A stretch of DNA of 29,023 nt from Desulfobacteraceae bacterium. GTDB lineage: Bacteria; Desulfobacterota; DSM-4660; Desulfatiglandales; B25-G16. The translations under genes and the position numbers were made by a program. This document shows, one piece after another, positions 7,881 to 15,006 of this stretch. Below the pieces are notes generated by a model. The model worked only from the letters and a program-made list of their open reading frames with translations. It did not search any database and was not told where the DNA came from. Positions within the stretch are counted from its first letter, which is position 1, and each line of letters begins with the position of its first letter. The stretch spans positions 1-29,023 of the forward strand of contig JAUWZC010000003.1 of the NCBI GenBank assembly GCA_030615565.1, read 5' to 3'.

Positions 7881-7945
7881 GTGAAGAGGTCAGGTCTCTG
7901 TTTGACTCTTTTCAATAGGCAATAAAGGTCAAACGGGGACTTGAC
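7881..7945. repeat. REP-like palindrome, family GGTCAGGTCTCC, copy 2
   Basis: Begins GTGAAGAGGTCAGG and contains TTTGACTCTTTTCAATAGG and GGTCAAACGGGGACTTGAC; the arms pair as in copy 1 at 6430. A short partial GTGAAGGGGTCA lies just before it. Confidence 0.8.
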
Positions 7946-8265
7946 TGCCCTGTTTCCTTCAACAAGCTCAGGACAAGCTCTGGCTTATAGCTTTGCGCTC
8001 GGGCTTCCCTGCTTGTAGCAGGCAAGCTTCAGACGGTTTTCACGATTCCGCCCCCGCGGCAAGCTCAGGATCTTCGACTTGCCTTCGGCTAGTACTTTTG
8101 TTAACGTATTTAACCATTAACAGGATTCACATACAGGGGACTTGACTTCGGCTGAGCTCCCTTCGGTCTGAGCTCAGGGTCGAAGACAGTCGAAGCCCTC
8201 ACTGCCGAAAGGTTCACGCCCCCCGATAAGCTCGGGATCTGCGACATGCCGGGCGTACACAAGGC
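7946..8265. other. Intergenic stretch rich in small palindromes
   Basis: No gene seen. It contains several CTCAGG/GAGCTC-rich inverted repeats, for example CTTCGGCTGAGCTC facing GAGCTCAGGGTCGAAG around 8145-8185, and CCCGATAAGCTCGGGATC near 8222, a motif type repeated upstream of the caspase gene. Confidence 0.5.
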
Positions 8266-8387
8266 GCTCAACCGGACAGAAACCGCAGGCCGATTTTACT
8301 TACATGCTTAATCGTGTTACAATACATTGATTGGCATAGATAATTGTTTGTTTTTTCGGCGGTTTCTGCCGGTTAGGGTCGTTAGGC
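8266..8387 (+). other. attC recombination site (long form)
   Basis: R'' GCTCAAC (8266-8272) and R' GTTAGGC (8381-8387) both fit the consensus. Arms 8270-8286 and 8359-8374 (AACCGG, then CAGAAACCGC / GCGGTTTCTG then CCGGTT) pair with a single extra base, and the variable middle is about 70 bp, giving 122 bp overall like the long attC sites of Vibrio chromosomal integrons. Confidence 0.88.
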
Positions 8388-8417
8388 TAAGTTACATAGG
8401 TAAATGGAAATAGACGA

Positions 8418-8690
8418 ATGGAATTTGAATGGGACAAGGGCAAAGCCGAATTAAATTTAAAGAAGCACGGAACTTCTTTTCGCGAGGCAGCAACAGTTTT
8501 TGGAGATCCTTTAGCTATCACATTTGATGACCCTGATCATTCTGTCGACGAATGTCGTTCGATTACTTTTGGACTTTCGCGATTTAATCAACTATTGGTC
8601 GTGTCACATACAGAAAGGGAGGGCAAGATGAGAATAATAAGCGCACGGCCAATGACAAGACAAGAGAGGAAGATCTATGAAGAAGGTTAA
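8418..8690 (+). CDS. brnT: BrnT-family toxin (type II toxin-antitoxin)
   Basis: 90 residues matching BrnT closely: MEFEWDKGKAELNLKKHG at the start, FREAATVFGDP in the middle, and RIISARPMTRQERKIYEE at the end. BrnT is a small RelE-fold ribonuclease that blocks translation. It is the first gene of the cassette 8382-8932 and overlaps the next gene by 14 nt. The partner is not a standard BrnA but occupies its place. Confidence 0.92.
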   Translation: MEFEWDKGKAELNLKKHGTSFREAATVFGDPLAITFDDPDHSVDECRSITFGLSRFNQLLVVSHTEREGKMRIISARPMTRQERKIYEEG

Positions 8691-8913
8691 TTCTGATGAA
8701 TTACGCCCCGAATATCATCGAGATGATTTTGGGCATGGCATTCGTGGTAAATATTATGATGACTACAAGTCAGGCACCAATCTGGTTTTACTCAGTCCAG
8801 ATGTTGCAGCAATGTTTCCTGATGAAGAGGCTGTAAATAAAGCGCTCAGAAATCTTATTAAACTAGCACAAAAATCAGTCAGCCTAACCTTAAAGGATAG
8901 AGACCGATCCTGA
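8677..8913 (+). CDS. Antitoxin partner of BrnT
   Basis: 78 residues, overlapping brnT by 14 nt, so probably co-translated. The C-terminal half (LLSPDVAAMFPDEEAVNKALRNLIKLAQ) resembles the ribbon-helix-helix-like antitoxins that follow BrnT; the N-terminal half (RPEYHRDDFGHGIRGKYYDDY) would bind the toxin. Antitoxin role is inferred from position and this resemblance. The last ten residues (SLTLKDRDRS) are encoded inside the attC at 8882, so the cassette end provides the protein's C-terminus. Confidence 0.8.
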   Translation: MKKVNSDELRPEYHRDDFGHGIRGKYYDDYKSGTNLVLLSPDVAAMFPDEEAVNKALRNLIKLAQKSVSLTLKDRDRS

Positions 8914-8938
8914 CAAGGTCGGGCTCTATCAGTTGTTC
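8882..8938 (+). other. attC recombination site (short form)
   Basis: R'' GCCTAAC (8882-8888) and R' GTTGTTC (8932-8938) enclose arms GATAGAG-A-CCGA and TCGG-G-CTCTATC with one facing unpaired base on each side. Length 57 bp, the minimal known attC size. R'' is the exact reverse complement of GTTAGGC at 8381, so 8382-8932 is a self-consistent cassette. Confidence 0.88.
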
Positions 8939-9207
8939 AAGAAGCCCGGTTTTCGGGATATGTTCTGTATAGGGTAAAGATTCGATTATTTGGTAAGGAA
9001 GTGGTTTTCGGATCTGCAAAAATCAGGTTTCCGAAGGATAGACAACGAAGGAAAAGTTCAAAATCAGCTTTGATTCTATTCAAAAATGAGTTTTACATTG
9101 CCGTCAAAGCCTGGTTCAACGTCATTAGGCATAGCAGTCCTGTGCCGTTCCGGTAAATAGATACGGTCTGTTGAGGTTATCAATAATTTTCGTGTTTGAA
9201 TCCGGTT
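8939..9207. other. Region between attC and IS91 transposase
   Basis: The frame of the antitoxin stays open after its stop, from 8914 to 9156 (80 codons), without an in-frame ATG. It reads GYVLYRVKIRLFGKEVVFG in the middle. It could be a gene of the next cassette cut off by the IS91 insertion, or chance. A small hairpin CCCG-GTTTT-CGGG lies at about 8945-8957. The left end of the IS91-family element must lie in this stretch; I cannot place it to the base. Confidence 0.4.
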
Positions 9208-10305
9208 TTATCCTGATCCGGATCGAATCAATTTAAAAGCGGGAAACGAGACGACAAATTTAAGTCTTCCCCCGCAATGATTGCATTTAGGCAGATTAAA
9301 GGGTTCGATATTGATTTCGGGTTTGGTGATTTCAAAACCGAATGAGATTTCAATAAGGGTTTCGATCTTTTCCAGGGGAACCGAAGCCCCCGGACTCAAG
9401 AAGCCGTAATAGCGGACTTTCATGAACCCGGAAGGCAAGACATGCTGTAGAAAGCGCCGTATAAACTCCATGACATCCAATGCCATAGTACGCCAACGGT
9501 TGCTTTGAGGCTTTTTATATTTAAAAAAGACCTTGTGATTTTCGACTTTAATAATGCGGCTGTTTGAGATGGCTACTTTAAAGACATAGGGCGCAAGATA
9601 TTTTATGCTGTGAGCGCTGTTACCAATGGCCTGGCAGTTGACCACCCACTCTTGATTCCAAACCTCTTCAGGGATATGGGAATCAAGATCGCTCTTTCTC
9701 ATTTCATCCCGGAACTTGGCCTTGAAGATCTTTGACATGGCCTTTACGGGCAGATAGAAATCGATGCGTGAAGGATGCCAACGGCCATCCTTTTTGGATA
9801 GGGCGCCTCCAGGGACTACATAGTGTATGTGAGGATGGTATGCCAATTGCCGCCCCCAGGTATGCAGCACGCCTAAGAAACCTGGGAGCTCCCCGCCAAT
9901 GTATTTTTCATCAGATGCCAGTTTCTTCATGGTGTCGGAAGAGGCCTTAAATAGGGCTGAATAGCAGGCGCGTTGATGGCTACGGATAAACTGCCGTAGT
10001 TGTTGGGGTACGGTAAAGGTGATCATAAAGTGATGTCCGGGAAGCTGTCGCTTCATCTGCTTCATCAACCACTGACGGGTTTTGTGGTGTTGGCAATTAG
10101 GACAGTGCCTGTTCCCGCATGATCGATAAACGATATGGTTTTGGCCACATTTTTCGCATTGATAGATCATGGTTCCGCAATATGCTGTACGGCAATTGAT
10201 GATGGCGATAATGACTTTTCGGTGTTCAGAAGGCATGGTCTCCTCGAAGTTGTCGATATAATCATGAGCATATGTTTCAAAGATCTCATTAATTGTCATG
10301 GTCAT
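9208..10305 (-). CDS. IS91-family Y2 HUH transposase
   Basis: 365 residues, as expected. An N-terminal zinc-binding domain has Cys at 50, 53, 63, 68 and 71 (CEKCG, CGNRHCPNC). The HUH motif is H157-P-H159-I-H161 and the two catalytic tyrosines are Y236 and Y240 in YLAPY, followed by the family's VAISNSR. A C-terminal CNHCGG suggests a further zinc site. The protein nicks one strand and drives rolling-circle transposition. No frameshift is seen, so it is probably functional. It overlaps the upstream recombinase by 17 nt. Confidence 0.95.
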   Translation of the reverse strand: MTMTINEIFETYAHDYIDNFEETMPSEHRKVIIAIINCRTAYCGTMIYQCEKCGQNHIVYRSCGNRHCPNCQHHKTRQWLMKQMKRQLPGHHFMITFTVPQQLRQFIRSHQRACYSALFKASSDTMKKLASDEKYIGGELPGFLGVLHTWGRQLAYHPHIHYVVPGGALSKKDGRWHPSRIDFYLPVKAMSKIFKAKFRDEMRKSDLDSHIPEEVWNQEWVVNCQAIGNSAHSIKYLAPYVFKVAISNSRIIKVENHKVFFKYKKPQSNRWRTMALDVMEFIRRFLQHVLPSGFMKVRYYGFLSPGASVPLEKIETLIEISFGFEITKPEINIEPFNLPKCNHCGGRLKFVVSFPAFKLIRSGSG

Positions 10306-11170
10306 CTCCTTTCATCATCGTGTTGATGATGTCATAGGCACGTTCATGGCCCTGGGTGGTGAGATGGAGATAGACCATGGTGGAGTTCAGGCTGCTATGG
10401 CCGAGGTATTGCTGGATACGACGGATGTTGACGCTGGCTTCCAACAGATGAGTGGCATAGCTGTGCCTGAGGGTATGAATGGAGATGCGCTTTGTGAATT
10501 TAAGCTGTTTAAGTACGCGTCTCAAAGCCCCCTGCACAGAGGTATAGCTCATGGGTTCTTGTGCGGCCGGCCCCTCATTGCCGCCGCGTCCGATTCGCGG
10601 GAAGATCCATTTGGGGTTTCTATGGGTTGCCCAGTATTGACGTAGGATATTGAGAGTAGATTCCGGTAGAGGGACATATCGGTCTTTAGCGCCCTTTCCC
10701 CGATGGACATGAATACGTTTGCGTTGAGCATCGATATCGGTTACCTGAAGGAACAAGGCCTCATGGAGTCTGAGGCCACAGGTGTAAACGGCGTTCAGAT
10801 AGGTTTTATTCTGAATAGTATTAACTGCGTTGATAATGGTCCAGACTTCTTTGATGCTCAAGACGGTAGGTAGTGTTTGTTCTCGTTTGGCATAGATGAG
10901 TTCCAGGGTGTGCCAGTCCCGTTTGAGCACGTTAATGAAAAAGAATTTAATGCCGCTGTAACATATTCTCATAGTGGCGGCGGCCCATTTATCGTTGTTT
11001 TTTCTGTGGAGGAAATAGTCTTGAAGCTCCTGCTCGGTAATTTTGTCAGGGGTTTTCGCGTAAAAATCGACCAGTTGTCGAACTGAGCGTGTATAGCATT
11101 CTTGTGTACGCTCACTCATACCGGCTAGTTGCAGGGCTCTCATGGATTTTTTGTAATAATCTTTCATCAT
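10289..11170 (-). CDS. Tyrosine recombinase associated with the IS91 element
   Basis: 293 residues: SAM-like N-terminal core-binding domain (residues 5-90), then a complete catalytic set R134, K159, H232, R235, H258 and Y267 (CGLRLHEALF, HTLRHSYATHLLE, YLGHSS). AAAGGAG upstream of the ATG gives a firm start. It lacks the extra helix region between the second and third motifs that marks integron integrases, so it is not IntI. It is co-transcribed with the transposase and probably acts with the element, for example in resolving or integrating intermediates. Confidence 0.93.
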   Translation of the reverse strand: MMKDYYKKSMRALQLAGMSERTQECYTRSVRQLVDFYAKTPDKITEQELQDYFLHRKNNDKWAAATMRICYSGIKFFFINVLKRDWHTLELIYAKREQTLPTVLSIKEVWTIINAVNTIQNKTYLNAVYTCGLRLHEALFLQVTDIDAQRKRIHVHRGKGAKDRYVPLPESTLNILRQYWATHRNPKWIFPRIGRGGNEGPAAQEPMSYTSVQGALRRVLKQLKFTKRISIHTLRHSYATHLLEASVNIRRIQQYLGHSSLNSTMVYLHLTTQGHERAYDIINTMMKGDDHDN

Positions 11171-11578
11171 AAATCTCCTTTCTTTGGTTAAAGGTTAATA
11201 AAATTGGTATAGAGATTTATGATAGAAAATTGGAAGTTCTGCAACTTACTCGGTATATTTAGGAGGATAGGATTTAAGGCGAGACTTGTTAACTGCCGCG
11301 AAGCGGCTTACTTGAACAAAATGATGGAGCAGATGCCTAAAGCTGAGGCACTTTGAAATGTATTGATTTAAAAAATATTTTTCATTGTTTCGAACTATCT
11401 GCTATAAGTCTCTCTCCTTGTGTGACTATCACCTCTATAAAGCTCCTCAATACCAAATTGATGGATAAAGCTTGGGCTCAAAACTGGCTTGGAATTACCT
11501 CCATGCCTCTTTTAAGGGGGTTCACCCAGCCTTTAATCTATGATGCATCAGGGGGACCGAAAAAACATTTAAAAAAAT
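11171..11578. other. Gap between IS91 element and ECF operon
   Basis: Contains the recombinase ribosome-binding site at the left edge, a short hairpin at about 11294-11307 and otherwise nothing I can support. An open frame at 11353-11583 has no recognisable protein features and no ribosome-binding site. Confidence 0.5.
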
Positions 11579-11607
11579 TGTAACCTTTTTGTCTGCTATG
11601 CGTTATA
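11579..11607 (+). promoter_or_regulatory. ECF sigma promoter, autoregulatory
   Basis: TGTAACCTTTTT (11579-11590), ten bases, then CGTTATA (11601-11607). The same two blocks at the same distance recur at 12967-12995. The AAC-containing -35 and CGT-containing -10 are typical of ECF sigma promoters. Being just before the sigma gene, it implies positive autoregulation. Confidence 0.8.
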
Positions 11608-11615
11608 CAAGCAAC

Positions 11616-12092
11616 GTGGACAAATACCGAGCATTCTACAGCGAACATAAGGATAAGCTCTTCGCATACCTAATGCGCATGACGGCAGACTATTACCTAT
11701 CAAGTGATATTATGCAGGAGAGCTTCACGCGCTACCTTGAGCATTACAGCCAGGAACCGCCAAGTCTCCCACTTCTTTACACCATAGCCCGTAACGCTCT
11801 TCTCGACCATGCTCGCAGAGAGAGGCACAAAACTGAGCTTGAGGGAGACCAGGCAGATTGCTCTGGTGATCAGGAACAGGCCCTTATGGTACGTCAGGAA
11901 TATCGCCACGTGCTTTTGGCCATGAAGGAGCTTGAGAAGGATGAAAGAGATCTTCTCGCCCTCGCTGTAAGTGGCGATCTCTCCTACCGAGAAATTGCCT
12001 CCATTGCTGGCATCAGCAAGGCCAATGTGAAGGTAAAGGTCCACAGGGCCCGCCTCAAGCTTAAAGAGGTCATTCATAGAGGAGATATATGA
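11616..12092 (+). CDS. ECF-type RNA polymerase sigma factor
   Basis: 158 residues from the GTG at 11616. Region 2 is in FAYLMRMTADYYLSSDIMQESFTRYLEHY and region 4 is LSYREIASIAGISKANVKVKVHRARLKLKE, a helix-turn-helix for -35 recognition. An open frame begins at 11589, but that upstream part overlaps the -35/-10 motif, so GTG 11616, about 9 nt after the -10, is preferred and the mRNA may be leaderless. The next gene overlaps by ATGA, as is usual for a sigma/anti-sigma pair. It directs polymerase to promoters like those at 11579 and 12967. Confidence 0.88.
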   Translation: MDKYRAFYSEHKDKLFAYLMRMTADYYLSSDIMQESFTRYLEHYSQEPPSLPLLYTIARNALLDHARRERHKTELEGDQADCSGDQEQALMVRQEYRHVLLAMKELEKDERDLLALAVSGDLSYREIASIAGISKANVKVKVHRARLKLKEVIHRGDI

Positions 12093-12643
12093 TGGGGTAC
12101 ATGATCAGCATGTTAATCGATGACGAGTTAAGCATCGATGATAAGATTGAATTTGTGGAAAAGGTGCATGGAGATAAGGCTTTTAAAGATGAAACCATTG
12201 AACTCCTACACCAGGAAAAGCTCATCCGCTCAGAGGTCGTAGACCGTATTCCACCGGTTGAGGTCAAGGCTAAAAAGAGGTTTACCTTCCTCCCCCTATT
12301 ACGTCCCGTGGGACTGCTTGCATCAGCACTGGCGGCAGCAGTAATCATCTTCTTCCTCTCCATGCCGTCTCAGGTAATCACATCTACCCCTTACAGGTTT
12401 GTGATTTACCGGCCAGATGTGAGCCAGATAGAGATCACCGGCAGCTTCACTGAATGGCTGAAGATCCCCATGAAGAAAATCGGGTCGAGCGGATACTGGG
12501 AGGTTACCCTGGACCTCCCACGAGGGGAACACCGGTTTACCTTTATCCTGGATGGTCATCAGAGATTTCCTGACCCATCGATCCCGACCCGGGAGCAGGA
12601 TGATTTCGGTGGTGAAAATTCAATCATTTTAGTGGAGTTATAG
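12089..12643 (+). CDS. Membrane anti-sigma-like protein with CBM48 glycogen-binding domain
   Basis: 184 residues in three parts. Residues 1-65 are acidic and helical (MLIDDELSIDDKIEFVEKVH), resembling the cytoplasmic domain of anti-sigma factors but without a zinc motif. Residues 73-92 form one membrane helix. Residues 101-184 are an early-set/CBM48 fold (VSQIEITGSFTEW, YWEVTLDLPRGEHRFTFILDG), the type that binds alpha-glucans in AMPK beta and isoamylase. The layout predicts a periplasmic carbohydrate sensor that holds the sigma factor at the membrane; the sensing role is inferred. It overlaps the sigma gene by four bases behind a GAGGAG site. Confidence 0.82.
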   Translation: MMGYMISMLIDDELSIDDKIEFVEKVHGDKAFKDETIELLHQEKLIRSEVVDRIPPVEVKAKKRFTFLPLLRPVGLLASALAAAVIIFFLSMPSQVITSTPYRFVIYRPDVSQIEITGSFTEWLKIPMKKIGSSGYWEVTLDLPRGEHRFTFILDGHQRFPDPSIPTREQDDFGGENSIILVEL

Positions 12644-12645
12644 AT

Positions 12646-12971
12646 ATGAAAGGATATCTCCTGGTTGCGATTGTTATACTCCTTGTCTTTACGGGATGTG
12701 TAAGTCACTATTACAGGGTGAGGGGGGGCACTATCCAGATCTATCTCAAAAGACCTGATGCCAAGGTCGTCTACTTCTCATCTTCTCTCGATGGGTATGA
12801 ACGCCACAAGACAAAGAAAATCGATGCTGAGACCTGGGAAGTTACCCTTCCAGCAAATGCTGAGTTCAAATATTTCTATGTTGTAGATGGGGTCGTGTAC
12901 GTGCCTCCTGCAGGCTAAAGGAAAGCGACGGCTTTGGCTCGGAAAACTGCATATACGTCCCGGGCATGTAA
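12646..12971 (+). pseudogene. CBM48-like lipoprotein with a frameshift near its C-terminus
   Basis: The intact frame 12646-12918 encodes 90 residues: a lipoprotein signal ending FTGC (Cys18) and a CBM48-like domain (YLKRPDAKVVYFSSSLDGY, TWEVTLPANAEFKYFYVVDG). It stops at VYVPPAG. In another frame the sequence goes on as RLKESDGFGSENCIYVPGM to a stop at 12969-12971, which aligns with the end of the neighbouring protein (REQDDFGGENSIILVEL). So one indel around 12905-12915 has cut the last ~20 residues. The short form may still fold. The ancestral end runs into the -35 of the next promoter. Two bases separate it from the gene before. Confidence 0.75.
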
Positions 12972-12995
12972 CCTTTTTCGCGCTCATACGTTATA
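12967..12995 (+). promoter_or_regulatory. ECF sigma promoter, second copy
   Basis: TGTAACCTTTTT (12967-12978) and CGTTATA (12989-12995), with the same 22-nt step between blocks as the promoter at 11579. It drives the secreted protein gene at 13026, 31 nt downstream. Confidence 0.82.
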
Positions 12996-13025
12996 GAATC
13001 AAAAAGGCAAGAAAGGAGAGATAAT

Positions 13026-13883
13026 ATGAAGAAGATATCTACGATAGTATGTGTCATCTTGTTTTGTGCTTCCCTGGCATTCGGGGATGAGGTGGAAGAG
13101 CGGCTCTCCACTATGGCGACAGAGAAACTAAAGGCCAGTACCAGAGAAATGATACGCTCTGCTATAAACAGTGATGATGCCATCAAAATGACCAAGCTCA
13201 TGCTGGAAAATCAGTTCAGGCTGGAACACGCACTAAGAGCCCAGGAGATCGTCATGAATGCCCGAAAGGATGATTTGCCTGTTGGGCCCGTCATGAACAA
13301 GGCATATGAAGGAATGGCCAAACAGGTACAGGACAAGAATATCGTGCAGGCAATGGAGAGAGTAAGGTCCCGCTACGCTTTCGCCTATCAACAAGCAAAA
13401 GCAATCACACAGGACAGGTCCCAGATCCAGCTCATTGGGAATACAATAGCCCAGGGCCTTACAGCTGGTATGCATAATCAGGATGTAGGACGTATTATGC
13501 AAAACTTTCAATACAGGGTGCAACATATGACAAAGGCTCAGGCGCAAGAGCTCGCCACAGAGACCTTCAGGGCTGCACGGACAATAGCCCGCCTCGGTGT
13601 TTCCTCAAGGGTGGCCACTGATGTTATATGTCAGGCCCTGAAATGTGGCTACAGTGCAAAAGAGATGAAAACAATGAGAGAATCCTTCATGACCGATTCC
13701 AGAAACACTCCTCCTCTTAGTCTTGCCAGAAGCTATTCTAAAGCGATCAAAGCTGGAAAAAGTGCTGGAAGCCTTGGGTCTCCAAGCATGGGCAGAGCAA
13801 GCAGCACTGGCGGAGTAGGAGCGCCAGATAGTCCAATTAGTCCAGGGGGACCTGGAGGACCAGGTAGACGTCATCATAAATGA
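13026..13883 (+). CDS. Secreted helical protein with glycine/proline-rich tail
   Basis: 285 residues. A signal peptide (MKKISTIVCVILFCASLAFG, cut near residue 20) sends it to the periplasm or outside. The body (25-225) is almost entirely alpha-helical, rich in Gln, Ala, Arg and Lys, with repeated short helices such as MTKLMLENQFRLEHALRAQE. The tail (from ~245) is Gly/Ser/Pro-rich and ends in RRHHK. I know no family for it. GGAGAG sits before the ATG. Its own ECF promoter makes it the likely main output of the upstream sigma factor; a terminator follows. Confidence 0.8.
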   Translation: MKKISTIVCVILFCASLAFGDEVEERLSTMATEKLKASTREMIRSAINSDDAIKMTKLMLENQFRLEHALRAQEIVMNARKDDLPVGPVMNKAYEGMAKQVQDKNIVQAMERVRSRYAFAYQQAKAITQDRSQIQLIGNTIAQGLTAGMHNQDVGRIMQNFQYRVQHMTKAQAQELATETFRAARTIARLGVSSRVATDVICQALKCGYSAKEMKTMRESFMTDSRNTPPLSLARSYSKAIKAGKSAGSLGSPSMGRASSTGGVGAPDSPISPGGPGGPGRRHHK

Positions 13884-13912
13884 GGTGACCTGGCTGAGGT
13901 CGACTAGCCAAT

Positions 13913-13943
13913 AAGAAGGGGTTGTGTGGGCCCCTTCTTTTCT
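13913..13943 (+). terminator. Rho-independent terminator
   Basis: AAGAAGGGG (13913-13921) and CCCCTTCTT (13931-13939) form a perfect 9-bp stem with a 9-nt loop, followed by TTTTCT. It ends the transcript of the gene at 13026. Confidence 0.85.
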
Positions 13944-14039
13944 ATCACCTCACTCTGTAAGTGAAGGAAGATTTATGCAAGAAACTCTTTTCTTTTTTTG
14001 ACATGCTCCAGTTTACAGATAAGGCACATGTAAGCACGA

Positions 14040-14105
14040 GTGAAGGGGTCAGGTTTCCGTTTGACTCTTTTCAATATGAATTAAAGTTCAAACGGAGATT
14101 TGACC
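14040..14105. repeat. REP-like palindrome, family GGTCAGGTCTCC, copy 3
   Basis: Begins GTGAAGGGGTCAGG; TTTCCGTTTGAC and TTCAAACGGAGATTTGACC pair as in the copies at 6430 and 7881. Confidence 0.8.
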
Positions 14106-14169
14106 GCATGTTTTTTTTCAATTCCAGCAGGTTATCCCTTCGTTTGACGACTACAAAATGAAGCGATAA

Positions 14170-14574
14170 CTACCTTGCCCAGTTATCAATCTGAAGAAAG
14201 GGTACACGGTTAAATTCTTGTTCGTTGTTGGTGACAAGAATGCAATTGAGGGAGCGCGCGTGGGCAGCAATAAGCATATCCATGGAGCCGATAGAAGTCC
14301 CCTGACGTTCCAAATGAACGCGGATTTGTCCATATTCTTGAGCGGCCATGTCATCGTATGGGAGTATTTCAATTGGGGCTAAAAACTCTGAGAGAGCGAG
14401 CTTGTTCTGCGCCGGTCTTGAACTTTTGACGGCTCCATATTCAAGCTCGCTAAGTGTTATGGAGGAAATGCCTATATCTGAAATATGGCTTTTACTTAAC
14501 CGTTCGATGACATGCTCTGGCTTCTTTTTGATGATGTATATACAAATATCGGTATCAATCATGTAAGTGATCAC
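14170..14574 (-). CDS. vapC: VapC-family PIN-domain ribonuclease toxin
   Basis: 134 residues from GTG at 14574. The PIN acidic set is present: the first Asp in YMIDTDICIY, Glu in TLSELEYG, Asp in GSMDMLIAAHA, then VTNNEQEF near the end. VapC proteins cut tRNA or rRNA with Mg2+. The GTG is chosen because it overlaps the vapB stop by four bases (GTGA) and gives the family's usual N-terminus; ATG 14562 is the alternative. Antisense to the cassette direction. Confidence 0.92.
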   Translation of the reverse strand: MITYMIDTDICIYIIKKKPEHVIERLSKSHISDIGISSITLSELEYGAVKSSRPAQNKLALSEFLAPIEILPYDDMAAQEYGQIRVHLERQGTSIGSMDMLIAAHARSLNCILVTNNEQEFNRVPFLQIDNWAR

Positions 14575-14798
14575 AGGTTTTCCCTCGACTGTTGTTCTGG
14601 CTGTTCTCTGGTAATCATGAAATCGTCGGTGAACTGTTCTAGGCTGTTTACAAGGGACGCCCATGGATTGTCCTTAGGTATTAGCATGACCATCCCCTGG
14701 AGCTTTTTAACATAAACATCAGATCCCGAAAATCTGCAGTCCTTGGGTAAGCGAACGGCTTGGCTGCGGCCGTTAATAAAAAGGCGTGCTGTTTTCAT
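14571..14798 (-). CDS. vapB: VapB-family antitoxin
   Basis: 75 residues from ATG 14798, which has GGAGG 5 nt upstream. MKTARLFINGRSQAVRLPKDCRF is the SpoVT/AbrB swapped-hairpin DNA-binding domain of VapB antitoxins; the C-terminal part (NPWASLVNSLEQFTDDFM) wraps the toxin. It neutralises VapC and should repress the promoter at 14835. Confidence 0.92.
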   Translation of the reverse strand: MKTARLFINGRSQAVRLPKDCRFSGSDVYVKKLQGMVMLIPKDNPWASLVNSLEQFTDDFMITREQPEQQSRENL

Positions 14799-14834
14799 GT
14801 GAACCTCCATCATTTAATTGGTTAATTGTTATGA

Positions 14835-14863
14835 TATATACCATAGTATCTATCTTATGTCAA
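14835..14863 (-). promoter_or_regulatory. Sigma-70 promoter of vapBC
   Basis: On the minus strand TTGACA (14858-14863) and TATATA (14835-14840) are 17 bp apart, a near-consensus promoter ~35 nt before vapB. GATACTATGGTATA between the boxes is a partial palindrome and a likely VapB operator. Confidence 0.75.
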
Positions 14864-14932
14864 TATAACCATTTTAATAATTTCAATGCGTGAAAATTGA
14901 AAATAGGGTCAGCCTTTGACATGAGACATTTT

Positions 14933-15006
14933 GCCTAACCACCGGATGAAGGCTGACGGAGCTTACAGCTTCGCTGATCACCCCCAGCTTGTCCGAGGCG
15001 TTATGC
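14933..15006 (+). other. attC recombination site
   Basis: R'' GCCTAAC (14933-14939) and R' GTTATGC (15000-15006) fit the consensus; GGATGAAGGCTG faces CAGCTTGTCC as imperfect arms. Length 74 bp. It lies upstream of vapBC on the minus strand, so that pair would be an inverted cassette passenger. Confidence 0.8.

Larger units (their letters stand above)
9208..11170 (-). mobile_element. IS91-family element with accessory tyrosine recombinase
   Basis: Two overlapping minus-strand genes, recombinase then Y2 transposase, form the coding core of an IS91-like rolling-circle element. These elements lack terminal inverted repeats and make no target duplication, so the exact ends (within about 8939-9207 and 11171-11330) cannot be fixed by eye. 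A hairpin GCCGC-GAA-GCGGC at about 11294-11307 is a candidate for the terminus upstream of the recombinase. The insertion splits the cassette array. Confidence 0.85.

Noticed and set aside
10289..11170. Tyrosine recombinase as the integron integrase
   Set aside because: It lacks the IntI-specific extra helix region and is fused by overlap to the IS91 transposase.
11353..11583. Plus-strand ORF of 76 codons before the sigma gene
   Set aside because: No ribosome-binding site, no recognisable features, and it runs into the ECF promoter.
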